From: Candidatus Fraserbacteria bacterium
Lineage (GTDB): Bacteria > Bipolaricaulota > Bipolaricaulia > RBG-16-55-9 > JAJCYT01
Assembly (NCBI GenBank): GCA_029262795.1
Contig: JAJCYT010000027.1
Coordinates: 1 to 54,961 of the forward strand
DNA length: 54,961 bases
Direction of reading: 5' to 3'
Below are positions 34,392-43,451 of the stretch, piece by piece. The notes under the pieces are model-generated. The model saw only the letters and a list, made by a program, of their open reading frames with translations. It was not told where the DNA came from and ran no database searches. The number at the start of each line of letters is the position of its first letter. Position 1 is the first letter of the stretch. The position numbers and the translations under genes were made by a program.

Positions 34392-35453
34392 GTGAATCGT
34401 TTTATGGATCAACCACAGGCTATTCGCTCTGGTGAAAGTCTTGATATCAAAAACCTACAAACATTCTTGCGTCAAGAGTTGGACTTAATTGAACCAATTC
34501 AAGTTAAGCAATTTTCCAGTGGTTATTCCAATTTGACGTATCTCATTAAATGTGAAGAACAGGATTTTGTTCTGCGTCGACCGCCGTTTGGTGCCAACAT
34601 CAAAACCGCCCATGACATGAGTCGGGAATTTCGTATCCTGGAAAGTTTGATGGAAGTCTATGACAAAGTGCCTTTTCCATTGCTCTATTGCGATGATAAT
34701 GATGTGATTGGAGCGCCATTTTATTTGATGGAACGAGTGGAAGGCGTCATTTTGCGTAAAGAAATTCCGGAAGGATTGACGTTGGATGCGATGTTTATGA
34801 AATATCTTTCTCAGAATTTCATTGATAATCTGGCAGAGATTCACCGGATTGATCTGGCTGAAACCGAACTGGAAGACCTGGGTTTTCCTGAGGGCTATGT
34901 AGAGCGGCAAATCAAAGGCTGGACCAAACGCTATGCTAATGCCAAGACTGACGAGCTGACAGATGTGGAATCTATCGCTGTTTGGCTGGGAGAAAATCTT
35001 CCGAAAGAATCAGGCGTGGCACTGATTCATAACGATTATAAGTATGACAACCTTGTGCTTGATCCAGAGTCACTGAACCTTAAAGCAGTACTGGATTGGG
35101 AAATGGCAACCATTGGTGATCCATTGATGGATGTGGGCACATCCTTAGGCTATTGGGTAGAGGCCAATGATCCTGATGAACTGCAACAAATGCGCTTTTG
35201 CCTGACGAATCTACCAGGAAACTTGACTCGAGCCCAATTGCTAGAACGTTATGCTGAAATCACAAATCAGAAGATTGATCATGCATTGTTCTATTATGTT
35301 TATGGTTTATTCAAAGTGATTGTTATTGCCCAACAAATTTATAAGCGTTTCCAATCTGGTCATTCAAAGGATGAACGGTTCGCCCATTTGATTCACGGTG
35401 TGAAGGCGCTTGGCAAAACTGCTCAACGTGCGATTCAAAACAATTCTATTTAG
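34392..35453 (+). CDS. APH-family phosphotransferase, probable 4-hydroxyacyl-CoA kinase
   Basis: 353 residues of the aminoglycoside-phosphotransferase/choline-kinase fold. FVLRRPP (nucleotide lysine/arginine strand), the Brenner motif LIHNDYKYDN (about 211, catalytic Asp and Asn) and LDWEMATIGDP (about 235, Mg-binding Asp) are complete. The GTG start has AGGGAG upstream. Gene pairing with the acyl-CoA dehydrogenase, not the fold, suggests an acyl-CoA rather than antibiotic substrate. Its TAG overlaps the stop codon of the convergent CARDB gene. Confidence 0.92.
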   Translation: MNRFMDQPQAIRSGESLDIKNLQTFLRQELDLIEPIQVKQFSSGYSNLTYLIKCEEQDFVLRRPPFGANIKTAHDMSREFRILESLMEVYDKVPFPLLYCDDNDVIGAPFYLMERVEGVILRKEIPEGLTLDAMFMKYLSQNFIDNLAEIHRIDLAETELEDLGFPEGYVERQIKGWTKRYANAKTDELTDVESIAVWLGENLPKESGVALIHNDYKYDNLVLDPESLNLKAVLDWEMATIGDPLMDVGTSLGYWVEANDPDELQQMRFCLTNLPGNLTRAQLLERYAEITNQKIDHALFYYVYGLFKVIVIAQQIYKRFQSGHSKDERFAHLIHGVKALGKTAQRAIQNNSI

Positions 35454-37096
35454 CGGTTGCAATTCAGCGGCAAAATCGAACGTAGGTACACAAAATTTTC
35501 TTCCGTGAAATTCGCATCCACAAACAAAGAAGCCGATCCTGCCTGATTGTCGAATGCAGGTGACATGATGGTGTCTGTGGTTACCGTGGCATCGTGATCC
35601 AATCCGACTGTGTGACCCACTTCATGAGATGCCACTTTGGCCAAGGCTTGAGCAATATCGCCCAATGAGCGCGTGCCCACCAATTGCGCATTGGCTAGTG
35701 ATTGATTAAAGCGAGATACATAAACTCGACCGGTGTCACTTGGGTTTCGATTGTTGATATCCAATGGGGCATCGCCCAGACGGCTGTCGGGTGGTTCCAT
35801 ACTGATAAAGCGCATTCGGCCAAAAATACCAAAAGGCCGTTCGAGTGTGAAGCGGATATTGATATCCGCAAAATCTGCTTCCATGACCAATCTCAGCAAT
35901 GGCATGAAAATGTTATGAACCTCTTCCACACTTAAAGACAATGCGCCAGATAAAATTTCGGCCGCTTCCTCTTCAAGCTCCAGCCAGATCACTTGGCCAC
36001 ACGCGTTGATGGTTTCGCCAATCTGAACAAACTGGGTGGAAATGTTGTCCGTTTCATCTGGTTCAATAATGTTGCCAAGCTCATCTGCTTTTACGCGGAT
36101 CAGGCGTTCGCCCACTGTATTGGCAACCCAGTTCACAGACACTTCGCGTTCTTCACCAACAGCAAGGGGATCCACATCGACTGATTCAACAGGGAGCCCA
36201 TCAGCTTCAAATTTGACGGAAAAGCCAGCGGCCTCGCCTTCACCCACATTGGCAATCAGAGCAGTGAGCGTCACGTTATCACCAGGGGCAGCATCTTCAG
36301 GCAAGACGCTTAAGGATCGAATGATTAAGTTCGCACCCGTTGGCGGGATACTGGAAATGGTGACCACTTGTGTAAGAATATTATTCTCTTCGTCTAATTC
36401 TTCAATGCGTCCTTGGCCATTGATATCATCCACCTTGATGGTTAAGCGACGTTCCCCTTCTAGTGGTCTCCAAGTAAGGGAAACAGTTGCTTCTTGATCA
36501 GGTTCCAACGCATCGATTCGCGGACGACCCAACACACCTTGGTCGTCTCTCACTTCGAGCAGGGCGCGGCTTGATGCCAAAGTGCCGATGTTTTTAACCG
36601 TGATCTCAACCGTGGTTTCTTCTCTTGGCAAAGGGTTTTGCGGCGTGATGATCACACGCTCCACCACAAAATCTGGTAATGGATCGCGGGCAACCAGGAT
36701 GGTTTTTTCTAAAACATTATTGTCTTTATTGGACTCCTCAACATCGTCAAAAGGATTGGCTTCCACACGGAGCACTTGTTCACCTTCAGGACCGAACCAG
36801 GAAAAACGTACGGTGGTTGTGCTGTTAGGTTCCAGGCCGGTCACTTCTTTAGTTAAAGTGGTGTTGGCAGAAAAAGTGACTCGGAATGTTCCTGCAGCCG
36901 CTTGACCACCATTGCGGACAGTGACAGTCACCGTTGCAATTTCCTGTGGATCAGGTTGCTCAGGGCTGACTTGAATATCGGTGATGATTAAATCTGGTAA
37001 ATCCTGTGCCTGTATTAAGGGTGTCAAGGTATTAACGATTAGCAGACAAATAAATATAAATCCGGTTTTAAATAAAATGTGATGTTTGTTTTTCAT
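35450..37096 (-). CDS. Secreted CARDB-repeat protein with metzincin-type protease domain
   Basis: 548 residues: signal peptide (about 1-31), three CARDB beta-sandwich repeats (about 35-138, 140-248, 254-360, each opening PDLII/PDFVV/ANLII and closing EEsnkDNN-like), then a protease-like domain (about 370-548). That domain has HEVGHTVGLDHD (about 490-501), the full HExxHxxGxxH/D zinc motif, and a TIMSPAFD Met-turn candidate, as in matrixins. CARDB repeats are adhesion modules, so this is probably an anchored or secreted protease. GAGGT precedes the ATG at 37096. Paralogous to the next upstream gene. Confidence 0.9.
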   Translation of the reverse strand: MKNKHHILFKTGFIFICLLIVNTLTPLIQAQDLPDLIITDIQVSPEQPDPQEIATVTVTVRNGGQAAAGTFRVTFSANTTLTKEVTGLEPNSTTTVRFSWFGPEGEQVLRVEANPFDDVEESNKDNNVLEKTILVARDPLPDFVVERVIITPQNPLPREETTVEITVKNIGTLASSRALLEVRDDQGVLGRPRIDALEPDQEATVSLTWRPLEGERRLTIKVDDINGQGRIEELDEENNILTQVVTISSIPPTGANLIIRSLSVLPEDAAPGDNVTLTALIANVGEGEAAGFSVKFEADGLPVESVDVDPLAVGEEREVSVNWVANTVGERLIRVKADELGNIIEPDETDNISTQFVQIGETINACGQVIWLELEEEAAEILSGALSLSVEEVHNIFMPLLRLVMEADFADINIRFTLERPFGIFGRMRFISMEPPDSRLGDAPLDINNRNPSDTGRVYVSRFNQSLANAQLVGTRSLGDIAQALAKVASHEVGHTVGLDHDATVTTDTIMSPAFDNQAGSASLFVDANFTEENFVYLRSILPLNCNR

Positions 37097-37176
37097 GATA
37101 TACCTCAATGCGCCATTCTGTGATCTTCCTTAGTTATGATTATAGCGAATGAAAGTAGCTGCCAGACATTTTTGCT

Positions 37177-38832
37177 TTATTGACAATTTAAAGGCAGAGT
37201 GGATGCCAGATAGTCTTTGTTTGCCTGCGTAAAGAAAGCATCCTCGAAAAATGAATTGGCCTCGTTGCTGGGGGCCATCAAATTACGTCCGCTGAATTGC
37301 CGTGTGACTGAATCAATGTCATGTTCCAGACCCAGGAAATGACCGGCTTCATGTGAGGCGGTATTGGCAATGGATTGTGCAATTTGATCGAGCGTGGTTC
37401 GCAATAAACGGCGACCCTGAAGCAGGTTGGTAAAGCTGCCGATAAACACTTGGCCGATGTCATTTTTTCTCAAATTGTCAGCATCCAATGGAGCAAGGCC
37501 CAAAATGCCACTTCGGCTTTCGCTCTTGAGCAACACCTGGCTGTGTAAACCCGTAGGCCCACGCAAAGTGAATTGCACGTTGAAGCCTTCAAAGTCTTTT
37601 TCCATTTTGGTCTTGAGGTTGGGCATAAAGGAATGGTGAATTTCTTCTTCGCTGACGCCCATTGTGCTGGCCAAAAGCCGTACAGCTTCATCTTCAAGAT
37701 TTAGGTAAATAAGTTGCGTACAGTCATTGAGTAAGGGACTCACTTCGAGAAACACAGAATCTGTATTGTCTGCTTCATTGGGCTCGACCAAATCGCCTTC
37801 TGGGTCGACTTTTACGCGAAACCAACGCTCGCCTTCAACAGCAGTCCAGGCGGTGCGGATCAACTGTTCTTCACCTGGCGCAAGTTGTGGCACAGTGAGA
37901 GATTGTAACTGAAGGCCATCGACCTCAAAATTAATGCTTACAATGCCACTTGTGCCGCTGCCTTCGTTGGCAATGACAGCCCCTAACTGGACGATTTGTC
38001 CAGGTTGCGGGTTCTTCGGCGACATGCCAATTTCACGCACCACTAAGTTAGCGCCGGTGGGCGGATTGGGAGAAATATTAATGATGCCGGAAAAAGAATT
38101 GTTGCCTTCATCAGATTCAATTACACGCTCAAACGAATCCACATCAAAGCGAAGCACATGCTCGCCTCGTTGAGGTTGCCAGCGAGCCAGCACTTCCTGA
38201 CTTTGACCAGGTGCCAATGGCGGATTAATTGTCAACGTGACCAATTGATTGCGCCCATCCTTCACCGAAATGGCTGTGCTGCTGGTCATGGCCTGTCCAC
38301 CCACATTTTTGACCGTGATGAGAATTTGCGTAGTCGTGTTGGGTTGAGGGTTTTGTGGGCTGAAGCGTATATTTTCGATCACCAAGTCCGGCGTGAACTC
38401 AAACACTTTTCCAAACGTGTTGTTATCGGTATTTGATTCTTTAATAAAAGGAATGGCCCAGTTGATTTCAGCACTAAACTCAGATTTGTTGCGGGTGAGC
38501 ACAGTGTCATAGGTGACGACAAGGGCGCTGTTGGCTTCAATTTCAGGTAATCGCTGATCTTTAGGAAGTCGATCAATTCGCAGTACCAATCTGGAAGGTG
38601 GAGCGGTGACAGGGCCGATGTTTTCAACGGTAACCGACACTTGGATTTGTGTGCCGATGGTCGGCAATTCCGGTGTCAACTCGATTTTAGTGACCATCAA
38701 ATCCGGCAGGGCTTGATCGGTTTCTTGGGCCAAAGCCACTGTAGGGGCGAACAAGATCAAAACAAATATGAAAAAAACAAAATAGCTTAATGTGAGAACT
38801 CGTCTATCAAAGAGATTTCGCGGTTTTGGCAT
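37177..38832 (-). CDS. Secreted CARDB-repeat protein with metzincin-type protease domain (paralog)
   Basis: 551 residues with the same layout as its neighbour: signal peptide (about 10-36, ending VALAQ), three CARDB repeats (PDLMV, PDLVI, ANLVV starts), and a C-terminal domain with HEAGHFLGLEHD (about 493-504) and a LMAPSNEA Met-turn candidate. Both proteins also share CTQLIYLNLE/CGQVIWLELE before the protease part and end in LPLNC. AAGGTGG is 4 nt from the ATG at 38832. The 80-bp gap to the downstream copy has no terminator, so both are likely one transcript. A local duplication that has diverged strongly. Confidence 0.9.
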   Translation of the reverse strand: MPKPRNLFDRRVLTLSYFVFFIFVLILFAPTVALAQETDQALPDLMVTKIELTPELPTIGTQIQVSVTVENIGPVTAPPSRLVLRIDRLPKDQRLPEIEANSALVVTYDTVLTRNKSEFSAEINWAIPFIKESNTDNNTFGKVFEFTPDLVIENIRFSPQNPQPNTTTQILITVKNVGGQAMTSSTAISVKDGRNQLVTLTINPPLAPGQSQEVLARWQPQRGEHVLRFDVDSFERVIESDEGNNSFSGIINISPNPPTGANLVVREIGMSPKNPQPGQIVQLGAVIANEGSGTSGIVSINFEVDGLQLQSLTVPQLAPGEEQLIRTAWTAVEGERWFRVKVDPEGDLVEPNEADNTDSVFLEVSPLLNDCTQLIYLNLEDEAVRLLASTMGVSEEEIHHSFMPNLKTKMEKDFEGFNVQFTLRGPTGLHSQVLLKSESRSGILGLAPLDADNLRKNDIGQVFIGSFTNLLQGRRLLRTTLDQIAQSIANTASHEAGHFLGLEHDIDSVTRQFSGRNLMAPSNEANSFFEDAFFTQANKDYLASTLPLNCQ

Positions 38833-38944
38833 CAATCCACCTTATGATCACAAAATTCAGATCAACTTATAAAGCACACTAACTTCTATTATACCTATAA
38901 TAAACCATATCAAGTCAATAGGTCGTAAGCGTGCTTACGCAAAG

Positions 38945-40219
38945 TTATGGGCGGATGACGTCTGTGCCAACGTAAGGTTGTAACGCTTCGGGCAAATGAA
39001 TGGTGCCATCCGGTTGCTGGTACGTTTCCACAATTGCAGCAAACACTCTGGACGTGGCCAAGCCTGAGCCGTTGAGCGTATGCACAAACTCCGGCTTTGC
39101 TTTGGGTTCAGGACGATAACGAATGTTGCCGCGTCGCGCCTGATAGTCCGTGCAGTTGCTGCAGGAAGAGACTTCATAGTAGCGGTTCTGAGATGGAATC
39201 CACATTTCGATGTCATAAGTTTTGACCGATTGCCCCGCCATGTCACTGGTTGGCAAAAGAACAAGGCGGTGATGCAAGCCCAATGCAGTCAGTACAGCCT
39301 CGGCATCGACAATCAAACTTTCCAATTCATCGAATGAAGTTTCAGCACTGGTGAACTTGAACAGCTCGACTTTGTTGAATTGGTGCATTCGAATCAGTCC
39401 GCGTTCTTCCTCACCAGCCGCACCGGCTTCGCGGCGGAAGCAGGTGGTGAAGGCGGCGTATTTGAGTGGCAGTTGATCGGCTTCCAAAATTTCTTCGCGG
39501 TGCAAATTACAGATCACCGTTTCCGAAGTGGGATTCAAATAAAGATCATCTTTTTCGATGTAGTACACATCGTCTTTGAACTTGGGTAACTGAGAAGCCA
39601 CATACATGCTTTCTGCTGTACCGAGATATGGCGGGAAAATGTGGGTGTAGCCTTTGTCTGCATGAAAGTTCCAGAAGAACTGAATCAGGCCCATCTCCAG
39701 CCGAGCGCCCCAGCCTTTGTAAAGCGGAAAGCGTGAACCAGCAATGGATGCGCCGCGTGGAAAATCGAGCATGTCCAGCTTTTCGCAGAAGTCCAGATGG
39801 TGTTCCACTTCAAAATCAAATGTGGGTTTTTCGTCGTGCTCACGAATGACCACATAGTCAGTTTTTTCCATGCTAACGGGCACACTGTCGTCTGGAATAT
39901 TGGGCAGAATGGAGAGAATGTCATTGAGTTTTTCCTCAACGTCACGCTGCTGGTTATCGAGTTCTTTAATCTGATCTGCGACTTCGCCCATTTCTTTAAT
40001 CAACGCTTCGGCTTCATCGTGCTTGCCTTCGCGTTTGAGGGTGCCCACATTGCCGGACACATCATTGCGTTTGGCTTTGAGTTGTTCGACCTCATTGATG
40101 ATGTTGCGGCGTTGCTCATCGAGGTCCAGCACTTCTTGAAGCGATACGTTTGGGTCACGGGTTTGTAAACGTCGTTCAATTTCTTCAGTATTTTCTCGAA
40201 TGGCTTTGATATCCAGCAT
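38945..40219 (-). CDS. serS: Serine--tRNA ligase
   Basis: Class II synthetase charging tRNA-Ser and tRNA-Sec. 424 residues: an N-terminal coiled-coil arm (about 28-105) that grips the tRNA long arm, motif 2 in FRREAGAAGEEERGL with MHQFNKVELF, and motif 3 in LNGSGLATSR. GAGGG lies about 8 nt before the ATG at 40219; the frame extends 5 codons further. A 7-bp hairpin CGTAAGC/GCTTACG follows the stop without a T-run. Monocistronic. Confidence 0.97.
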   Translation of the reverse strand: MLDIKAIRENTEEIERRLQTRDPNVSLQEVLDLDEQRRNIINEVEQLKAKRNDVSGNVGTLKREGKHDEAEALIKEMGEVADQIKELDNQQRDVEEKLNDILSILPNIPDDSVPVSMEKTDYVVIREHDEKPTFDFEVEHHLDFCEKLDMLDFPRGASIAGSRFPLYKGWGARLEMGLIQFFWNFHADKGYTHIFPPYLGTAESMYVASQLPKFKDDVYYIEKDDLYLNPTSETVICNLHREEILEADQLPLKYAAFTTCFRREAGAAGEEERGLIRMHQFNKVELFKFTSAETSFDELESLIVDAEAVLTALGLHHRLVLLPTSDMAGQSVKTYDIEMWIPSQNRYYEVSSCSNCTDYQARRGNIRYRPEPKAKPEFVHTLNGSGLATSRVFAAIVETYQQPDGTIHLPEALQPYVGTDVIRP

Positions 40220-40503
40220 GAGCACGTCCCTCACAAAGGTTTTGCATCATTGTATCAAAGCTCAAAATGTGGAACAAGCATATTAAGAATTTTTGTGCCT
40301 TCAATAAATTTGATACAGAATTGAACATTAGTTTTATGGGGATTTAATATTGATCTAATATCTTTTGGTTATGATTCGAAAAATAACCTTATTAAAAGAG
40401 TACATTATTGTTTTGCCTGATCAAACTTAAATTAGTTGGGACTGTTACAGTTAGTATGGGATCCACAGAAATTGGTGTCACTGCTTAGGAAAGTTGGGCT
40501 TAA

Positions 40504-41199
40504 ATGAGAATTGCTTTGTTTTCAGATGTGCATGGGAATATCACTGGCTTGAGAGCGGTCATGGCTCAGATAGATTATTTGGGCGGGGCAGACATCATTT
40601 TTTGTGCAGGAGATTTCGTCGGTGGCGGTGCGGGTACTGATGATATATTTGATCTATTGATTGAAAGAAAAGTACGTATGGTTCGAGGCAACCATGATGA
40701 AATGTTTTTAGATGCAAATGTCTACAAGAAAGACAGAAGCCCTGATTGGCTTGAACAAATGGAATGGGCATATGATCATCTTTCCAAACCCTATCATGAT
40801 CTGATACGGTCACTTCCCTTAACAGAAGAGCTGGAAGTTGCTCCAAACAGAAAATTGTTTGTTTGTCATGCAGCACCAACTGATCCGTGGGCATGGGTTT
40901 GTGCGCCGCATGCACTAACTCAGGATCTGCAATCTGCTTTTGGAAAGATTGATGCAGAAGTTATAGCCCGTGGACATTTTCATGAACATCATGTTTCATG
41001 GTTGGACTCGAAATTATTATTAAATGTTGCCAGTGTGGGGTTGCGATCGGATGGACTAAGTGCATTTACATTGCTTGATTTCAATGATGGGCGTTGGAAT
41101 GTACATCAACAATTGGTTCCTTACGACGTTAAAGAGGAAGAAAGACTCAACAATCTGTGTGGGGTTCCACCGCTTGAATTGTTTAACAATATGAGATGA
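40504..41199 (+). CDS. Calcineurin-like metallophosphoesterase
   Basis: 231 residues with the whole five-motif metal site: FSDVHGN (about 7-13), CAGDFVGGG, VRGNHDEM (about 60), VCHAAP and ARGHFHEHH. The family (YfcE/ApaH-like, DUF2436 type) hydrolyses phosphodiesters or nucleotide polyphosphates. No signal peptide, so cytoplasmic. The substrate is not predictable. Separate transcription unit between serS (divergent) and udg. Confidence 0.9.
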   Translation: MRIALFSDVHGNITGLRAVMAQIDYLGGADIIFCAGDFVGGGAGTDDIFDLLIERKVRMVRGNHDEMFLDANVYKKDRSPDWLEQMEWAYDHLSKPYHDLIRSLPLTEELEVAPNRKLFVCHAAPTDPWAWVCAPHALTQDLQSAFGKIDAEVIARGHFHEHHVSWLDSKLLLNVASVGLRSDGLSAFTLLDFNDGRWNVHQQLVPYDVKEEERLNNLCGVPPLELFNNMR

Positions 41200-41231
41200 A
41201 GATTTGTTGATGCTGGATACTTTACAAACAT

Positions 41232-41261
41232 TTGCATGACCTAATAAGGTTGTTTTAAACT
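41232..41261 (+). promoter_or_regulatory. Predicted promoter of udg (leaderless arrangement)
   Basis: TTGCAT, an 18-bp spacer and TAAACT. The -10 ends 6 bp before the ATG, so transcription would begin at or next to the start codon. Confidence 0.45.
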
Positions 41262-41267
41262 AAAATT

Positions 41268-41906
41268 ATGAATGAGGAAACGCCTTCTTTGTTTGAGCAG
41301 GAATCTGAGCCAAGTATATGGAACATGAGCTGGGAGCCACTGACCCAGGAGATGCTGTCGTGTACGCGGTGTCGGTTGTGTGAGGAGCGAAATAACGTTG
41401 TCATAGGTGAAGGCGATCTCAAATCCACGGTGATGTTTGTGGGTGAAGGTCCTGGTGAAAAAGAGGATTTATCTGGGCGTCCGTTTGTGGGGCGTGCAGG
41501 TCAGTTGCTTGACAAAATTTTGGAGGCGGCGGACATTCCCAGAGAGAGTGTGTACATCACTAACATGGTGAAGTGTCGGCCCCCTGGCAATCGAAACCCT
41601 CAAAAAGATGAAACGGATGATTGCTGGCCGTTTGTGAATCGACAGATTGAACTCATCAAACCTAAAGTCATCGTGACGCTTGGCAACGTGCCGACTCAGT
41701 TTTTTCTGAAAACCACCACTGGCATCACCAAAACGCATGGACAGTTCTATCCCTGGAAAGATGGGATCGAGATTTTCCCAATGTATCATCCCAGCTATCT
41801 GCTCAGAAATCCGTCCAAAAATCCTGGCTCACCCAAATATCAGGCATGGCAGGACATCCAAACGCTCAAAACCCGCATGGATGAGTTTGCGGCTGAGTCC
41901 GCTTAA
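41268..41906 (+). CDS. Uracil-DNA glycosylase, family 4 (Fe-S)
   Basis: Removes uracil from DNA. 212 residues: GEGPGEKEDLSGRPFVGRAG with the family 4 water-activating segment, the NMVKCRPPGNRNP loop, and the HPSYLLRNPS intercalation loop. Cysteines C32, C35 or C38 in CTRCRLC, plus Cys at about 104 and 120, give the Fe-S ligands. No Shine-Dalgarno sequence. Its TAA overlaps the stop of the convergent beta-propeller gene in TTAA. Confidence 0.94.
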   Translation: MNEETPSLFEQESEPSIWNMSWEPLTQEMLSCTRCRLCEERNNVVIGEGDLKSTVMFVGEGPGEKEDLSGRPFVGRAGQLLDKILEAADIPRESVYITNMVKCRPPGNRNPQKDETDDCWPFVNRQIELIKPKVIVTLGNVPTQFFLKTTTGITKTHGQFYPWKDGIEIFPMYHPSYLLRNPSKNPGSPKYQAWQDIQTLKTRMDEFAAESA

Positions 41907-42805
41907 TCCAACACTGCCAAAGCCACACCATCTGGATGAATGCCCGTATCGAAGCGTTCCACTTCTTTTAACGTAGCCACATCAATGACAGAAACATCGT
42001 TGGTCTTGTTGTTGGCGACGTAGGCGACGCTACCATCAGGGCTGAACACCACACCGCCAGGCCAGCGCCCCACAGGAATGCGTTTGATTTCCCAATGACG
42101 GCTGCATTCGATCACGGACAGATCGTGTGATTCCCGATTTGGCACAAACGCATATTTGCCATCGGGCGAAAACACCATACGAATTGGGCACTCTCCAACT
42201 GGATGGCGGGCGATGATGCCGTGGTGTTCCGTGCTCAATACAAAGATATTGTTGTCTTCCTGGTTGGCGACGTAGAGATATTTGCCATCGGGATGGACGG
42301 CGACACCTTCTGGCCCTTTGCCAACGACCACATGGCTGTGAATTTCATCGGTGTCGACATCCAGCACCGTCAGAGTGTTCGATCCAATATTCGGAATATA
42401 AAGACGTTTCCAATCTGGCGTCGGCGCGAGCATATGAGAAAGGCGTTGTTTGGTCGGGATTACTTTCAGCAATTTATGCGATGGGCGTTCATAAACATGA
42501 ACTTTGTGAGCATAGGTAATCGCCAGGTAAAGTTTTTTGCCATCTGCTGAAACTTTCAAGTCGTGAGGGAATTGATAGTCTTCATGCTCTAAGCGCTCTG
42601 TTTCTTCCATGGTTTTGAGATCAATCACAGAAACAGAATTTCCCATCGCGTTAGAGACATACAATGTGGATTGATCTGGTGAAATGGCTGCTTCGTGAGG
42701 GTGATGGCCGACGTCCAGGCGTTTGATTTCACTGTGGTCTTTGGTATCAAAAAATGAAACCGTGTCTTCATCTTTGTTTAGGGTAATCAGGATGTGCTGT
42801 GGCAT
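41903..42805 (-). CDS. Cytoplasmic YVTN-type beta-propeller protein
   Basis: 300 residues built of about seven repeats of the form (A/F)SPDG..(A/L)YV.N...D.(V/L)SVID (for example LYVSNAMGNSVSVID, LYVANQEDNNIFVL, AYVANNKTNDVSVID), the seven-bladed YVTN/lactonase-like propeller. No signal peptide, unlike most YVTN proteins. AAGGAGG precedes the ATG. Function is probably protein or ligand binding; lactonase activity is possible but its catalytic residues cannot be assigned by eye. Its leader contains a promoter and terminator hairpin (42886-42984). Confidence 0.87.
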   Translation of the reverse strand: MPQHILITLNKDEDTVSFFDTKDHSEIKRLDVGHHPHEAAISPDQSTLYVSNAMGNSVSVIDLKTMEETERLEHEDYQFPHDLKVSADGKKLYLAITYAHKVHVYERPSHKLLKVIPTKQRLSHMLAPTPDWKRLYIPNIGSNTLTVLDVDTDEIHSHVVVGKGPEGVAVHPDGKYLYVANQEDNNIFVLSTEHHGIIARHPVGECPIRMVFSPDGKYAFVPNRESHDLSVIECSRHWEIKRIPVGRWPGGVVFSPDGSVAYVANNKTNDVSVIDVATLKEVERFDTGIHPDGVALAVLD

Positions 42806-42885
42806 GAGGGCCTCCTTGAGTGACGTAAGTGCGCCCTATCATAAAGGTAAAGAAAATGATTCCAAGCGACCGTTGAAAAAGCTCA

Positions 42886-42919
42886 AATAAAAATAGAAAG
42901 CGCCCTCGATTGAGGGCGC
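42886..42919 (-). terminator. Terminator-like hairpin in the leader of the beta-propeller gene
   Basis: On the minus strand an 8-bp stem GCGCCCTC/GAGGGCGC with a 4-nt loop is followed by TTTCTATTTTT. It lies 80 bp upstream of the gene start and about 30 nt after a predicted transcription start. Confidence 0.75.
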
Positions 42920-42955
42920 CAACTGGTTAAGGAAGTTATTTCGGGTTTGTTATTT

Positions 42956-42984
42956 ATAGTTAGTTCTCTCGGTTACGTTGTCAA
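42956..42984 (-). promoter_or_regulatory. Minus-strand promoter upstream of the hairpin
   Basis: TTGACA (42984-42979), a 17-bp spacer and AACTAT (42961-42956). The transcript would meet the hairpin at 42919 after about 30 nt. Confidence 0.5.
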
Positions 42985-43114
42985 TATAACATTCACTTGG
43001 TTGAATAATGAGGGAAATTTGGTGAAAAAAAGGTCAAAACGAAATTTTATCTCATCAGATCAAGGTTTCTACTGGATTTTGCACTGTATGGGGGCAATGT
43101 ATTGAAAGTCACAT

Positions 43115-43143
43115 TTGACGCGCGAGGCAAAGTGTGTTATTGT
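43115..43143 (+). promoter_or_regulatory. Predicted promoter for the micro-ORF and 464-residue secreted protein
   Basis: TTGACG, a 17-bp spacer and TATTGT. It gives a leader of about 300 nt before the gene at 43452. The remaining intergenic sequence 42985-43451 is AT-rich and shows nothing else beyond the micro-ORF. Confidence 0.5.
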
Positions 43144-43186
43144 GTAAACGTGAAAAAATGTCATTGACGTTACTTTAGGGGAACAA

Positions 43187-43246
43187 GTGGATAAAGAGTT
43201 AAAGAAAGAAGCTTCAGATCTGTCTTTTCCTTCCGAGTTCATATGA
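43187..43246 (+). CDS. Possible 19-residue leader peptide
   Basis: GTG start, 5-6 nt after AGGGGA, reading MDKELKKEASDLSFPSEFI then TGA. It lies about 35 nt after a predicted transcription start and 205 bp before the secreted-protein gene. Evidence is only the ribosome site and position; no homology is known. Confidence 0.25.
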   Translation: MDKELKKEASDLSFPSEFI

Positions 43247-43451
43247 TTAAAGTAGCGCAATGAGGTAGGTTTTAAATGTTAGCGTTTTACAATAAATAAG
43301 GTTGCGGCTTGTTTTAAACGATTGAGAATTCAAGCTTCACACGTTTTGAGTAAGGGGAGGTGATGGGTACTTTCATTGCACTCAATCACAGCTCAAAAGT
43401 AATTTTGGAAAAATGCCTTTTATAAAAAAAAACAACGCAGGAGGTTTTTGA

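Noticed and set aside
43069..43260. Minus-strand 63-codon ORF upstream of the secreted-protein gene
   Set aside because: Lies across a predicted plus-strand promoter, has no ribosome site and no recognisable features.
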